Positions 1 to 11,194 of a stretch of 64,000 bases of DNA are shown here, in pieces; position 1 is the first letter of the stretch, and each line of letters starts with the position of its first letter. The notes under the pieces are model-generated. The model was not told the DNA's origin and did no database searches. It saw only the letters and a program-made list of their open reading frames with translations. This stretch comes from Sabellastarte sp. h YS-2021 (taxonomy: Eukaryota; Annelida; Polychaeta; Sabellida; Sabellidae). Made by a program: the position numbers and the translations under genes. The stretch is from assembly GCA_964017235.1 (NCBI GenBank), contig OZ024927.1:53201293-53265292 (forward strand), read 5' to 3'.

Positions 1-330
1 TGGGCACGCCCCGCCTGCCCTTAGGCTTATCTCTATGAAAGCTATCCAATAAGCGGTTTAGGTTTTCATCCTTACTGATATTCAATTTGTCATTGCCTAC
101 CATGTCAGCAATGGCTGTTCAATAACCTTCAATAGTACTGGGCTGTAGCTTTCTGTCTTGAAACAGGTGCAATAGAAAATCTGCAATCTGGGTTACTGAG
201 GGCGACCTGAAGTCCACCTCGTTAGCCCTGCACCATTTGACAAAAATGGCCCATTTTGATCTATAGACTGCTCTTGTTGATAATCTCTGAGGAGCCTCAA
301 TTCTTGCTGAGACTAGACTACTAATATATA
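1..330 (-). pseudogene. B1 tyrosine recombinase, N-terminal fragment
   Basis: The minus strand encodes ARIEAPQRLSTRAVYRSKW followed by KWCRANEVDF and LLHLFQDRKLQPSTIEGY, the SAM-like core-binding part of DIRS tyrosine recombinases. The same block occurs in B2, B3 and C. A stop follows near 119, and translation then resumes in another frame with text matching the other copies up to the window edge. The catalytic R-H-R-Y part lies outside the window. A divergent leader (MKCIYISSLVS) precedes ARIEAP because foreign DNA joins here at about 330. Confidence 0.8.
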
Positions 331-1185
331 TACATTTCAATAATAGTATATGTAATACGCCATGCAGAAATAAGGTAGCCTTAAATGTAGGCTAAATGTA
401 ACACATTTCTTAATAATGTAAGTTAAGGTGGCCTAAAGGCCTTCATATCAAGAAGAAAACTTAAGAGGGGTACTAAAACCAAACTTTAAGGTTACCTTAG
501 AAAATTACTGTCCAATAACACAGCAGGTCACAAGACTAGTGTATGAAATCATTTTAAATAATGGTTCAACACTTCAATAATAACCCACAGAGAGAATTTA
601 AAAAGCAAATAGAAGTTACTGAAAAAACACAAAATGCACAAGATACACCTCTAAAATATAAAATTATAACAGAACACCATACAAATACAAAGTGCCCACT
701 ACAACATCCTGTATAATCATACATTACCTTGCCATAAAAAGGTCAAATGTAAGAGAGGGAGGACCAGTGGCACAAATATAACTATACAATTAAATAAAAA
801 AACAGCATACAGGCGAGCCAAAGTACTGTTCTAGTATGTAAAGTTCACCATTCACAAATAACAACCAGCAGCAGTGCTTGACAAACTGATGCCAACAACC
901 TAACGATAGCACCTAGAGGCCCTCCACATGACCTAGGGAAGGGCGTTTGGGAGTTCAAATTATTTAATGTTAACAGTTCAAACTCTAGCTTCAAAGTGAA
1001 GAGTCCTTCCCTGTAAAGTAGCAAAACCCCACCAAATTTCGAATTACCCAATAGCAATAAGCCATACAATGGTAGCTAAGGAGACCAGTAACCAAATTAG
1101 GATGTTTACCTTTGGTATAGTTTTGAAACGCCTAGTCTGGTACCCAACCCTTGAATATAGCTCTACACCCACTGTGGGGGATTGA
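331..1185. other. Unassigned insertion or replacement within B1
   Basis: This stretch of about 850 bp sits between the YR N-terminus and the RNase H/Dam-like region of B1 and has no counterpart in B2, B3 or B4. It is AT-rich with no convincing ORF. I could not find clear terminal inverted repeats or a target-site duplication, so its nature is open. It may be a decayed insertion or a deletion scar filled with other DNA. Confidence 0.5.
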
Positions 1186-2720
1186 GGACTGACTCATGTA
1201 GTGCCTGGACACTGCAACAGAGAACCGGGTTGCAAACAGGTCCAGCTGTGGAAGGGCCCATCTGGAGCACAAGAGAACACCTACTGAGACAGGGACCGCT
1301 CTGTTTGGATAACTTGATTGTCCCTGGACAACTTATCTGCAGTCACATTTGAGCGACCTGAGATGTGCCTTGCCCTCAGGATTATTCCCCTGGGATGGCA
1401 CCAGGACAGAAGCCTCCAAAGGAGGCTACAAAGAGAGCCTGATTTCATACCTCCCTTTGTTGATATAGGCAACCACAGTCGTGTTGTCCGTTGCCACCAA
1501 CACAATCTAATCCCTGCAAAGAAGCTCGAAACTCTTGAGGGCCAGAAAAACTGCCTTTAGCTCCAGGAAATTCATATGGAGACGATTTTCCGTGTCTGAC
1601 CACACGCCTCTTGCAGTAGAGTCCCCTAAGTGTGTGCCCCAACCTTCGTTTGATGCGTTGTTAAACAACTGAAGGGCATGACTTAAGGGATGCAACGGTT
1701 GACCCCGGAGCACATTTCTTTGGTCCAACCACCAGTCTGAGTGTGGGTGAAGAGATGTGGGTAAGGGAATGATCTTTTCCAGAATCTCCGGAACATGCCA
1801 GTGTCATTTCAGGTCCCACTGTATGGGTCTCATGTGGAGACGACCTGACCAAACTTGCTTCTCTGTGGCTGTCAATAGTCCTATCAAGGACATGAATTGC
1901 CTGACTGAGCAAGTATTCCGAGTCTTGCCCATCTTTCTTGAGTTGGTAACACCTGACTGGTCAACATATCGAACCAGTAACCGACGAAGACCTGTTGAGG
2001 GGTTAGCTCTGATTTCATATTCACTACCCAACCCAGTTCACGGCAAAGGGCCAAGAGGGTCTGGGTGTGTTGTAGGCACGTTTCCTGGGAAGGGGCTCTG
2101 AGTAACCAGTCATCTAGGTACTGGTGGATTCTTATCCCCCTTGTCTGTGGCATGAGCTTTACTTCCTTGACCACCTTTGTAAACTCCAGTGGGGCTGTGG
2201 CCAAACCGAAAGGAAGGGCAGTAAACTGGTAAGTCTGCTTGTTCAGATAGAACCTCATGTACTTGCGAGACCTGTGACGGATTGGGATGTGGAAATATGT
2301 GTCGCTGAAATCCAGCGATGTGACCCACTCCCCTTTCTGGAGTGATATTCGGATGGTTTCCAGAGTTTCCATCTTGAAAGTACCAGTGTTGAGGTACCGG
2401 TTTAATTGACTTAGATCTATGATTGGTCTCCATTTGTTGTTTGGTTTGGGGACTAGAAACAGGCGGTTATAAAAGGCTAGGGATGACCGGACAACTTTTC
2501 TTTCAGACTTGTCAATGCCTCTTTGAGGAAACAGTTCTTCATGGAATTCGTAACCGCTTCAAATCATAGGTGACCTAGTAAGAGGAGGCTTCATTGTGAA
2601 AGGTGGGGTGTAACCCTCCTTTGAAATGGAAACCACCCAAGGAATTGCACCCATCTCTTGCCAAACGTGCCAAAACTCCTGTAATCGGCCTCCTACAGGA
2701 AGATCGGTCACAACACTGGA
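1186..2720 (-). pseudogene. B1 reverse transcriptase-RNase H, broken
   Basis: The longest open piece (2372-1884) begins METLETIRISLQKGEWVTSL, runs through FTALPFGLATAP and contains the RT catalytic motif YLDD in HQYLDDWLLRA. This is the palm domain of a DIRS-type RT. RNase H follows at about 1730-1450, with DASNEGWGTHLGD and a TDN-type motif in shifted frames. Upstream the RT polypeptide begins near 2700 with the PVG-RL-FW-W signature shared with A4. Frame changes at several points rule out a single functional protein. An overlapping frame (2433-2110) stays open across the RT palm, as in the other copies. Confidence 0.8.
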
Positions 2721-5290
2721 GGCATTTTGAACATTTGGTGCAAAAAGACATGGATCTACACAAGAAACACTTTTGATATGCTTTATTCTTTTCAACAACC
2801 GAGCGGGACTTTAACCTTTCTTTTGCGGATGCCCTATGGTATGCAAAGAAGCAACAAGACTGGCAACATGACAAAACACATCCTCCGTGTTTGTGTGTCC
2901 ATTGAGGTCTTGGTTTGTCCACCTTTACTGGATCTAACAACTGATTTGAATATTTTATCATTGGATTTATTGTCTTTTGATCCACTATACCGGAACTTTC
3001 CGGTTGAACAAAGTCTCGTTTTTGAGTTAAGACTAGTTCTGACCGGTGACATAACTTGACTAACTTTACAGTTTGTTTGAACTTTAACTTATTTTCCTTG
3101 ACTAAATTTACAGTCTGTTCTAAGCCCAACTGATTGATTTTCTTGGCTACTGGCCAAATAACTGTCATTTCTGAATTTTAAAACCTCGGGATCTAGAGAT
3201 ACGAAGGTTAGTGGTACGACCCCTTCCTCTGTTCCTGCCCCGGCCTCTGGAAAATTGTTGCCACGGTTGAACTTTTTCCGACTGAGGAGCACCTCTAGCC
3301 TCACGACATTCATAAGGTTGATATCTTTTTTGACCTCGCCAACCAGTGTGCTGTATAGCACCCGATCCGGGTCTTGGAGCAGCACTGGAGGCCTCAAATT
3401 TGGTTATGTCCTGTTCAACAACACATATCATATCATCCGGAAACAACCCATATCCGAAGAGTGGTCCGTGTCTGAGCTGATTCCATGTATCAAGCTTGAT
3501 ACCTGGTTTGACATGCTCTATGTATGAATCTCTTGGAGGATGAGATTAGCCATGTTCACAAAAAGGCTATCAGATAGGTGCTGAAGTGAAGTGCCCATGA
3601 CAATTGACACATTCTGATGGAAGGCTAAGTAGTCCTTCATATCCCGGACAGCATCTGTGACCTCTTTGGGAGCCTTCCCCTTGCTGAGACTGGACTGAAG
3701 AAAAGCTAAGCTCTCTCCTATGTGTTCTAGTAATTCGCTTGCACACCTGTTGAATCCTGCTGCTTGGTTTGCAATGTAGCTGCCCTCCTTAGCACTTTTC
3801 TCCCATCTCCTGAGATACTCTTGAGTAATAGGGCATGAGACTTAAGACCAGTTGACGGGTATGAAGCAGCCTTGGTGATGCGGGGAAGTTCCGAATTTAC
3901 TTTAGCTTCAGTATTTCTCCAACTAAAAACAGATTTGCCAGTTCTATGTGAAGTGTCCGGTTCAATTGTGTACATATGATACCATCTGGACTGAGATTTT
4001 GGCATCTTGATGAATTGATCCTTCTTTAAGTCCCCAGAGTTTTGAGACCTGGACGGATAGCCCTCTGCCACAGTTGTGTTTAACCTCTCTAGCTTCTGAC
4101 ACAACCAGTCATCTGGTGGCATTGCAACTCAAATATGGGCAGGACGTTTAGGTACTTTACCCTTCCAGGGATTATTACTCTTGTCCGGTTCACGGACGTC
4201 TGCTTCAAAAACAGGTATGTGGTTCCATCCCATGAACGATCTTACCAAACGGACAGTCTCCCGGTAGTTCATGTCCTCTGTAACTTCATGTTTGTCCCCA
4301 CTATCGGGTAATGCGCCTTCATCCGGTTCAGAATAACTGTACTTTTCACTATCATCCAGATCATCTGGAAAATCGACAAACGCACTTGCTGGTGGGTAGA
4401 CTTCCTGACCGGTGGGTCCATAGGCAGATGAACCGGAAGAGGTACTTGGCTGGGTTTTTAGCTGAGCCTGACTGGTAGCTCAGGAGTATCCTGAGAGAGC
4501 TGACCAGTGGTATAAGATGCAGCCTGTGAGAGCCCGGGCTGAGGGGGCACTGACCTAATCCCCTGGACTGGGAATATCTTGGTGCCTGCCGGTGCAGTAC
4601 CGGTGGAAAGAGGGAATACCCCAGCTGGTGCAAGAGTCTCAGACTTATTAGAATGTCTATCCGAATGTCTATCAGAGTGCTTGTGAGACTTCTTGTTTTA
4701 TGTTTAGATTTTAACTTGTGGGACTTATTTTGTCATGTTTACTATCAGACCCTTTTTCATCCACAACTCTGCTGGAAGCCTCACCGGACCGGTGGGTCGG
4801 GCAGTGGGATCTATGAACGGTTTATCAGAAAGAACTTGATGAGAAGAAACAGGTGTGACAGACATTTCAAGAGCACTGAAAAAGTTTCCTCTAGAAAGAA
4901 GTGCCTCGAAACGTGCAAACTGTTCAGCCATTTTTTCTGACATTGCTAAAAATTGCTCCGCGGTAACATAAGAAACCTCTTAGGTTGAAGTAGCAGGTGC
5001 TTGCTTGCTGTCTGCTCAGAAACCTGCACAGTAGATTGGTTAGCCAGTGAAGTGTCAGACAACATTTTTTCAACACTAGAAAGGACTGTAACTTCCTTAG
5101 GTGATACCAATAAACTTGCTTTTCTGTCTTTACGTATCCTGTAAGATGGTGTTGATAATGTCTCTCTTTGTGAATCATAAAAATTGTCACAAATAGAACA
5201 AGGTTTATCTTGCACAACAATATGCAATAACAATATGCACTCAAACAATTTAAACTTCCAAATGAATATCAAACAATAATTTATAAAAGT
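2560..5290 (-). pseudogene. B1 gag-like region, broken
   Basis: Several frame-shifted pieces match the gag regions of B2 and B3. There is a Cys-rich cluster near 2740-2680 (CFLCRSMSFCTKCSKC). An Arg/Gly-rich stretch lies near 3230-3200 (SRGRGRNRGRGR), probably for nucleic-acid binding. Helical gag segments lie at 3550-4120. Ser/Pro-rich low-complexity text lies at 4380-4640, and a start-proximal piece at 5272-4946. The zinc cluster seen intact in A4 is only partly recognisable here (CSICDNF). No continuous ORF remains. Confidence 0.65.
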
Positions 5291-5299
5291 TTCTCTTCA

Positions 5300-5524
5300 T
5301 AATTTTCTGTGACTTTCAAATATGGCGCAAAACAAAAAGAGGAAGTGTGCATGCGCAGCACACCGGCATGGAGGTTATACAGCCACCTATCGAATGAACA
5401 GGACGCTACCGGTCCTGGCCAGAGCCCAGCTCAGGACGGTTTTTTTTCTAACGTTTTTGTGAGACCGGCAGGGCACCGGACAAATGCATTTGTCCACTAG
5501 GTAGGGTATATTAACGCAATAAAA
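5300..5524 (-). repeat. B1 5' inverted terminal repeat
   Basis: This is the outer right edge of B1, ending in GGTATATTAACGCAATAAAA. The same terminal string ends B3, B4, B2 and the solo copy at 27723. The adjacent AAATGCATTTGTCCACT differs from the CAATTGTCCATTGGATAGG of most family B copies and matches the isolated end at 38660, so B1 belongs to a subfamily. Confidence 0.7.
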
Positions 5525-6075
5525 GCTACTTTGAGGTTCTTACTGTTAAGTAAATTGCTTTGAACTTGAAAACTGATGCATTTAGAGAATTTTATTTTAA
5601 ATATATTATTCATCTACTTTTCGGTTAGCTATAACATAGTAAAATTGCAGACCTGTAACATCATGGCATAGCTGTACTATTGAGTAAATCACTTATAACT
5701 TGAAAACTATTGTGTTAAGAGTGTTTTGTTTCATATGTTATTTCCCTATTTTGTGGTCAGCTATAACATAGTAAAATTCCAGACCTGTAACTCATTGCAT
5801 AGCTGGGCAATAGCTACTTTAAGGTTCTCACTGTTGAGTAAATTGCTTATACATTGAAAGCTATTGCATTTAGACAATTTTGTTTAATTATGTTATTCAT
5901 CTACTTTTCAGTTAGCTATAACATAGTAAATTGCAGACATATAGCTCCTGGCACAGCTGAGCAATAGCTACTTTCAGGTTCTCACTGTTGAGTCAGTTGT
6001 AACTTGAAAACTATTGCATTTGCAGTATTTTGTTTGAATATGTTTTCTACGTACTTTTTACACCTCAATAGTTAA
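5525..6075. repeat. Minisatellite, about 3.5 units of roughly 150 bp
   Basis: Units beginning GCTACTTT(G/A/C)AGGTTCT recur at about 5525, 5812 and 5967, and a diverged unit starts near 5673. Each carries AACTTGAAAACTATTGCATT and TAGCTATAACATAGTAAA. The array begins exactly where the B1 end stops, so B1 may have inserted at or in this array. Confidence 0.75.
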
Positions 6076-7224
6076 TTTGGTACTTTACTTCTGAATACAA
6101 TTTGCAGGGCTCAACTTTTGTGTCATTTCCTTCTTTCACTTCTAATCTGAAACTGAAAACACAGCTGACACAGAGCCCGTTCATGGACACTGATTGCTTG
6201 TTTTCATCAATGTGTTCAGTTTAATGAGGTGTATTCTGTCACACTGGTTATTTTATGTCATATCAACACATTTATCACTATTTGTGAATTTACATGTCAA
6301 CTATCATCCAAGAAAACAACTGCAAGTTGTGTAACTTATTGACAATAACATGTCCGAATATGCATCCATTTTTATTCCAAAACATGACCATTTTCTGATT
6401 CTAAGTGAATTAAAAATAATCCCCATACAATATAAAAAGTCCCAATATCAGGAATGATTGACAGGATTCAAAGAAAATTACCAATAATTATTGCAATCAT
6501 AAACCAAGATATATAGTTGTAAATTTGTCAGTGATGGTGGCCCCACCAATTTTCATTTAACTGCAATTTTATTGTAGAACAAGCTAATTCAGAGAAATTA
6601 ATCTGTATATTAAATTATTCATCAAAACATTTAGTCCAGTAGACAAACCCCCAAAATTAGCTGAAGCGTGAAAATCAGTATGAACAACGTTTTTTTGCTG
6701 AAATCGATTCTTAATGGGGAGTAGATCAATAATCTGATGGGTGCCGCTCTGGCATTGTTGAGCAATTTTTTTAATTTAGCAAAATTCAAGATGGCCGCCA
6801 TATCGATTCTGCTGTATCAAAAATGGCCATTAAATCGTTATTTCTTAATCAATTTTCATGTGTAATATATCATTTTTTTCAGACTTTTATACTCTATCAC
6901 ATGCTCAAAACAGATGTTAGTTTTCCCCAAAATTTAAAATAGCCACAGTAACATACCTTCCATAATTGCGATTATACAGTCATTTTCCGAAGTGGCAATA
7001 AATTGTTGATGCAGTCTGTTACTAAGTTTACGTAGACACAAAATAGCAAATGCATAGATTTAATATAAACATATTTATTAGCATATATTAGAAGGCTTAA
7101 ATCATAATGTTTATATTACAAATAAAGTAAGTCTTCGCTCAAATCATTTCACGTCAAAAAGTGAAAACCATCAACATACTGAACTGATATATTTAAAAGA
7201 GCTTCATAGACATCATAATAAATG
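6076..7224. other. AT-rich DNA with no recognised feature
   Basis: I found no ORF, splice-consistent exon or terminal repeat here. Short AAGATGGCCGCCAT-type text near 6788 resembles the minisatellite at 27.7-28.3 kb. Confidence 0.4.
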
Positions 7225-7424
7225 TTCTATTCTTCATCTGAGTCATTAGTGAAACACAATGCTTACACAGTTACAGTTACTTTTATTTCCACAGTTCGAT
7301 TCTGCCTCACAGTGGCAGTAAAATGTGTATGATAGTCCAGCTTTACGGCAACAGTGATTACTGTCACTGTGAGGCAGAATTTGTAAGCACTGTGTTTTAC
7401 TGATGACTCAGATGAAGAATAGAA
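7225..7424. repeat. Foldback (inverted repeat), about 200 bp
   Basis: The left arm (7225-7266, then 7299-7322) is the near-complement of the right arm (7357-7424). TTCTATTCTTCATCTGAGTC pairs with GACTCAGATGAAGAATAGAA, and ATTCTGCCTCACAGTGGCAG pairs with CTGTCACTGTGAGGCAGAAT. The left arm has about 30 extra bases (CAGTTACAGTTACTTTTATT). The single-stranded form would make a long hairpin. It may be a small foldback element. Confidence 0.7.
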
Positions 7425-7889
7425 TGAGCAAGATACAACTTGTAGAGGATAACTGCTGATGCAACTGCTGCAGGCCCATAAATAGGTCACAATTCTCCTT
7501 TATCCTTAGTTTCCCAGCCAAATGTATTGGGGGCTCATTGGAATCTACTACACAACAAAGCAGAGTTTGTAAGTGTGTTATCTTGATGTGAAAATGCAGC
7601 TTTATTAGTCGGTGGCAGGACTTTAACCTTAGGGAGATTTCCTTTTTTCGTTGAAGAGTTGGTATCAGTAGCTATTAAGGTCAGTTTCTATAGATGTGCA
7701 ACGGTTTACCATAAAGGTATAGCAATACTGTTGATCCCAGTTCTAAATTGATGTCATCATATATACCTCTGATTTGAGGAGGAGGTTAGCAGCACTGATT
7801 TTCCCCTTCCAAAGGGATATGATACAGTATCACAACCTATTAAGGCATGTAAGGGTAATAAGTTGATACACCTACTTCCAAGTCTTTAT
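7425..7889. other. Unassigned DNA between the foldback and element C
   Basis: No feature is supported here. Degraded sequence of element C upstream of its recognisable start may extend into this interval. Confidence 0.3.
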
Positions 7890-8470
7890 GCTGTTTCATT
7901 TGTAGGCTATCAGTATGACCTCAGACAAGGACTAGTTAGGCCCACCTCAGACAGATGGGAGGCCCTGAACTCAAAATAGGGGCTCTTTTAAAGCAAAAGC
8001 AGTGCACGGTAAGGCAGTTCATGTGATTGATAGGTCTGCTCACTGCCACTGAGAAGCAAGTTCCTTCAGGATGCCTACACATGAGGCCTATCTAGTGGCA
8101 CGTAAAGGCAAATTGGCATGTCCCAGAGTCCTAAGAAAGGTCTATCCTTGTTCCAAAGTCTCCCCACAAACACCTAAAGTGGAGGAAGACAATGCCCCAG
8201 TAAGCCAACCCCCACATCATCTACAATATGCTCATCAAGTATGCCTTTCCACCAACTCCCCTGATAGCGAATGTCATAAACAAGATTCTCAGAAATGACT
8301 GTCAGAGGATAATAGTCATAGCTGGCCCAACATGTTGTGGTTTTGGGATCTAGTGAGCCTGTCATCCCAGCTCCCGTTTGCCTACCTTACCAACCCAACC
8401 TTCTAACTCAACTATTCAATTGGGAACCTATACAGAGACCTCCTCAATCTGAATCTCCATGCTTGGCTTC
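7890..8470 (+). pseudogene. Element C RT connection, RNase H and Dam-like remnants
   Basis: Translated pieces include FVGYQYDL, then VRQFM and LIGLLTATEKQV near 8015-8065 (the RT-RNase H connection), then YAFPPTPLIANVINKI near 8235 and a degraded counterpart of the APGWP-PWFWDL motif near 8310-8350 from the Dam-like domain. Most of RNase H is deleted between about 8110 and 8160. Frames shift repeatedly. Confidence 0.65.
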
Positions 8471-9570
8471 CAGAGCTTCGACCATCAGAGTCCAAGCTTT
8501 CTCTGGTCAAGTGGCAGAATGAATTGAGGCTCCTCAGAGATGCTCAACAAGAGCAGTCTATGAGATGAAGTGGATCATTTTTGTTTGAAACACCATCTAT
8601 AAACTAAATAGCTGAATTCGTTCTCTACATGTTCCAGGAAAGTAAACTTCAGCCCTCCACCATAGTTGGTTACATAACTGCCATAGCTGATAAGGTTGGC
8701 AATTACTCTGGAGTAAGTATGAACTTGCCACAGAGATAGGCCAAAACGTCGCAAGGATATCCCCTCTTGGAACCTATCTCTTGTTTTACATCAACTGACC
8801 AAGGCCCCCTTTGAACCTCTCAGGAAGGCCTCCCTGAAACACCTCGCCTTCAAGACTGTCTTCCTATTGGCTCTGGCATCAGGAAAACGTAGAAGTAAAA
8901 TCCATGCCTGGGTGAATAGGAACATTCACCGCAGGGAGGACTGGTCTCAAGTCTCTCTTTACCCCTGTGAGGGTCCCAACAGTGTAGCTCCAGTGGTTAT
9001 CCCTGCACTGGCCCCTGCCTTGGACAAATCACTGAAATCTCATAGGGTCCCAACAATGCAACTCCACTGGTCATCCCAGCACTTCCCCCTGCCTTGGACA
9101 AATCCCTGCACTATGCTACTACCTGGACAGAATTAAGGACCTCAGAGGAAACAAACAACTGGTTTTCATCTCTTTTGAGAAGAATTGTGACAGGGGCGTA
9201 TCCCCTGCTACAATCTCTTCTTGGATTAAACAGTCAGTACTCCAGTGTTACAAGCCCTCTGACCAGGAGTCACTGCCAGTGTATCAGGTAAAGGTCCATG
9301 ATGTTAGGGCCTTTGCTGCCTGCAAAGTCTTTCAAGGAGTTTCCTTACAGTAAATCCTCTTGGCTTGTCATTGGAAGTCTCACAAAACCTTCACTCAGTT
9401 CTACCTAAATCTAGTTTTTCTTCCACCTGTTGTATCTTGTTTAGATATTTGAGAGGGGAAACAGCAGAAGGGTACTTTCATTCTATAGATCCTACTTTGT
9501 TCACGGAACCTCTCCATCTTGCTGCTGTAAGAGTTACAAGTTCTGTCAATGTTACCCTGTCCTTCCTCTG
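8470..9570 (+). pseudogene. Element C tyrosine recombinase, broken
   Basis: Pieces in order are IEAPQRCSTRAVYEMKW near 8525, the active-site Arg block LASGKRRSKIHAW near 8876, HDVRAFAACKVF near 9300, CHWKSHKTFTQFYLN near 9372 and the presumed Tyr nucleophile in QFYLN. All four R-H-R-Y positions are still readable, but in-frame stops (for example after GVSLQ) and an internal duplication of the TIPALAP-like segment (about 8995-9110) break the gene. Confidence 0.75.
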
Positions 9571-9773
9571 AAAATCACTAGGGACTGAACTCTTTCTTCC
9601 CTCTCTTCTTCTTTTAGGGGAGAAAAAATGAGAGGGTTACCCATTCCGGTAACTGGTCAACCGGTCGGACCTAAGGCCTGACAAGAGAGATTTTCTGTGA
9701 AATTCCTCCTTAGAGTTCTATCTTGCCCCTTCAGTAAGCTACCCACCATGCTTTTGGTAGTTATTGTGGTATT

Positions 9774-9869
9774 AGTCTGTTAGGTAAGATATATCAATGC
9801 AATAAAATACAAAATTTAACAAGTAAATTAAATTTTTATAAGGTAATATCTTTAAGTTACCTAACAGAC
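9774..9869. repeat. Element C internal complementary region (ICR)
   Basis: This block starts GTCTGTTAGGTAAGATATAT, contains CAATGCAATAAAATACAAAA in the middle and ends TTACCTAACAGAC. One half is the complement of the 3' terminus at 10090-10140 and the other half predicts the missing 5' terminus. This is the DIRS hallmark used to rebuild ends from a circular junction. Confidence 0.75.
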
Positions 9870-9879
9870 GGGAGAGTCC

Positions 9880-10140
9880 CACCCTCCGACCCTGCAAATC
9901 TGCCTTACTAGGGTTCACAATGGTCAAGATTTTCAAATAAAGAAGTGACGTCACTGGCCACCTGGCAAGTGAGGGATACACTAGCCCTCTAGTGAGTGGG
10001 GGTGGCACCATGGCCGCTTCTGCTGGAGGAGACTCAGGACATCTTTTTCTGATGTTTGGTGGGGCTAGCTTGCACCTGGCAAATTCCATTAGTCTGTTAG
10101 GTAAGATATTAACTTATAAAAATTTAATTTACTTAAATAA
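9880..10140 (+). repeat. Element C 3' inverted terminal repeat
   Basis: It contains GACATCTTTTTCTGATGTTT (compare GACGTCTTTTTCTGGCGTTT in B4) and ends with GTTAGGTAAGATATTAACTT and an AT-rich tail that matches the 3' edge of family B. Confidence 0.65.
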
Positions 10141-10164
10141 ATTTTCCAAATAACAAAGTTTGTT

Positions 10165-10615
10165 TGGAAAATTAAGGAGAGTTGTGGCCTATTGGCATGT
10201 GGATGTAACTGACCCTCAAGGTGTGCCCTATTGTAAGGTGACCTGAAACTCCCAGTTGTATAATATACAGTAATACTTATAGTAAGTTTAAGTTGTTTTT
10301 TTTTTCGTTTCCAGACAGTATCTCAAAAATGAGTTTAATGGATTCAATTCAAATTTGGCATGTTGTGGTAACTGTTTTCAAGGTGTACCCTTTTTTAAAG
10401 TGACCTTAAACTCCCGTGTATAAGAAAATTATTTTGAGCTGAAGTTTTTTTTATTTTCTATAGAGTATCCTGAAAATAACTTGAGAGATTTCATTCAAAT
10501 TTTGCATTAATATGTAACTGGCCATAAAAGTGCCAAATTTTAAGGTGACTTTAAAATCTCAATAACAGACTTGTGTTTACTTTAAGTTCAGCAATTTTTG
10601 AACAGCATTTCAAAT
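10165..10615. repeat. Minisatellite X, left part
   Basis: Loose units of roughly 140-150 bp share AAATTTGGCAT, TAACTG-TTCAAGGTGTACC, AAGGTGACCTTAAACTCCC and GAGTATC. The same units continue at 17480-17770 on the other side of the L2/LTR insertion, so the array predates both. Confidence 0.6.
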
Positions 10616-10617
10616 AC

Positions 10618-11194
10618 TAATCTTATCTAAATTTACTGCCTTCCAGGTGCAATATCTTCCTCACAAAGGGGAACTCTGCGCAAGTTAACAAAATACATTT
10701 ATCATAAGGTCATTAGATGAGCTGTTAAGATCAGTGATAAGGAGTTATGGGCATGACCAAAAGGGAAGGAGACTAAGTTGGGAAACTGGTGTTGAACAGT
10801 TGGGTTTTGAGGTGTTTCCTGAAGCATGTGACAGAGGGGCTATTTCTTATATGGAAGGGAAAGAGTTCCAAAGGACAGGGGCATAGTAACTGAAAGAATT
10901 ACATAAGTGTCTATTTGATTTATGAACTCTACGGTCAAAAGTCAGGGTATGAAGGAACTTAAGTTTGGGGGTGCTGCATCTTGTATTCTGGTAGAAGTGT
11001 AGGGGTGAATCTTAAGTAAGCTGGTTGACCATGGTTTAGAATTTTGTATGTAATGAGACCTAGTGTATTAATGACCTATATGTAATGAGACCCTGTACCT
11101 GACTGGGAGCCAAAGGAGTTTTTTCAGTTGAGGGATCATGTGGGGGAATTTAGAGGAATGGATGACAATCCTGCAGTGAGTTTTGGACCCGCTG
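10618..11194 (-). mobile_element. L2-type LINE (copy A), 3' part, left of the LTR insertion
   Basis: The minus strand matches L2 copy C (36259-37612): a 3' UTR with GCAATATCTTCCTCACAAAG, then the C-terminus of the RT protein with many changes. The 3' tail is at the left edge (AATCTTATCTAAATTTACTG). The piece stops at the LTR retrotransposon and resumes at 16866. It is split, not deleted: the same sequence is continuous in copy C. Confidence 0.8.

Larger units (their letters stand above)
1..5524 (-). mobile_element. DIRS-type retrotransposon B1 (family B), degraded, cut by the window start
   Basis: The window opens inside this element. Read on the minus strand it contains a gag-like region, RT, RNase H, remnants of the Dam-like domain and the first part of a tyrosine recombinase, which is the domain order of DIRS1-like elements. 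The upstream end at about 5524 has the family B terminus (AACGCAATAAAA at the right edge). Many frameshifts and stops break the ORFs, so this is an old, inactive copy. The 3' ITR and ICR lie outside the window. A stretch of about 850 bp near 331-1185 does not match the other copies and has replaced most of the Dam-like region. Confidence 0.85.
7890..10140 (+). mobile_element. DIRS-type element C, 5'-truncated, plus strand
   Basis: This is the only recognisable DIRS body on the plus strand. It begins in the RT connection region (FVGYQYDL near 7900), passes through remnants of RNase H and the Dam-like domain and the YR gene, and ends with an ICR (9774-9869) and a 3' ITR ending near 10140. Its terminal text (TCTGTTAGGTAAGATATTAA) differs from families A and B, but the outer TTATAAAAATTTAATTTACT is shared with B. 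Many stops show that it is dead. Confidence 0.8.

Noticed and set aside
845..1069. Minus-strand ORF of 74 codons in the unassigned B1 block
   Set aside because: No recognisable domain; length is within chance.
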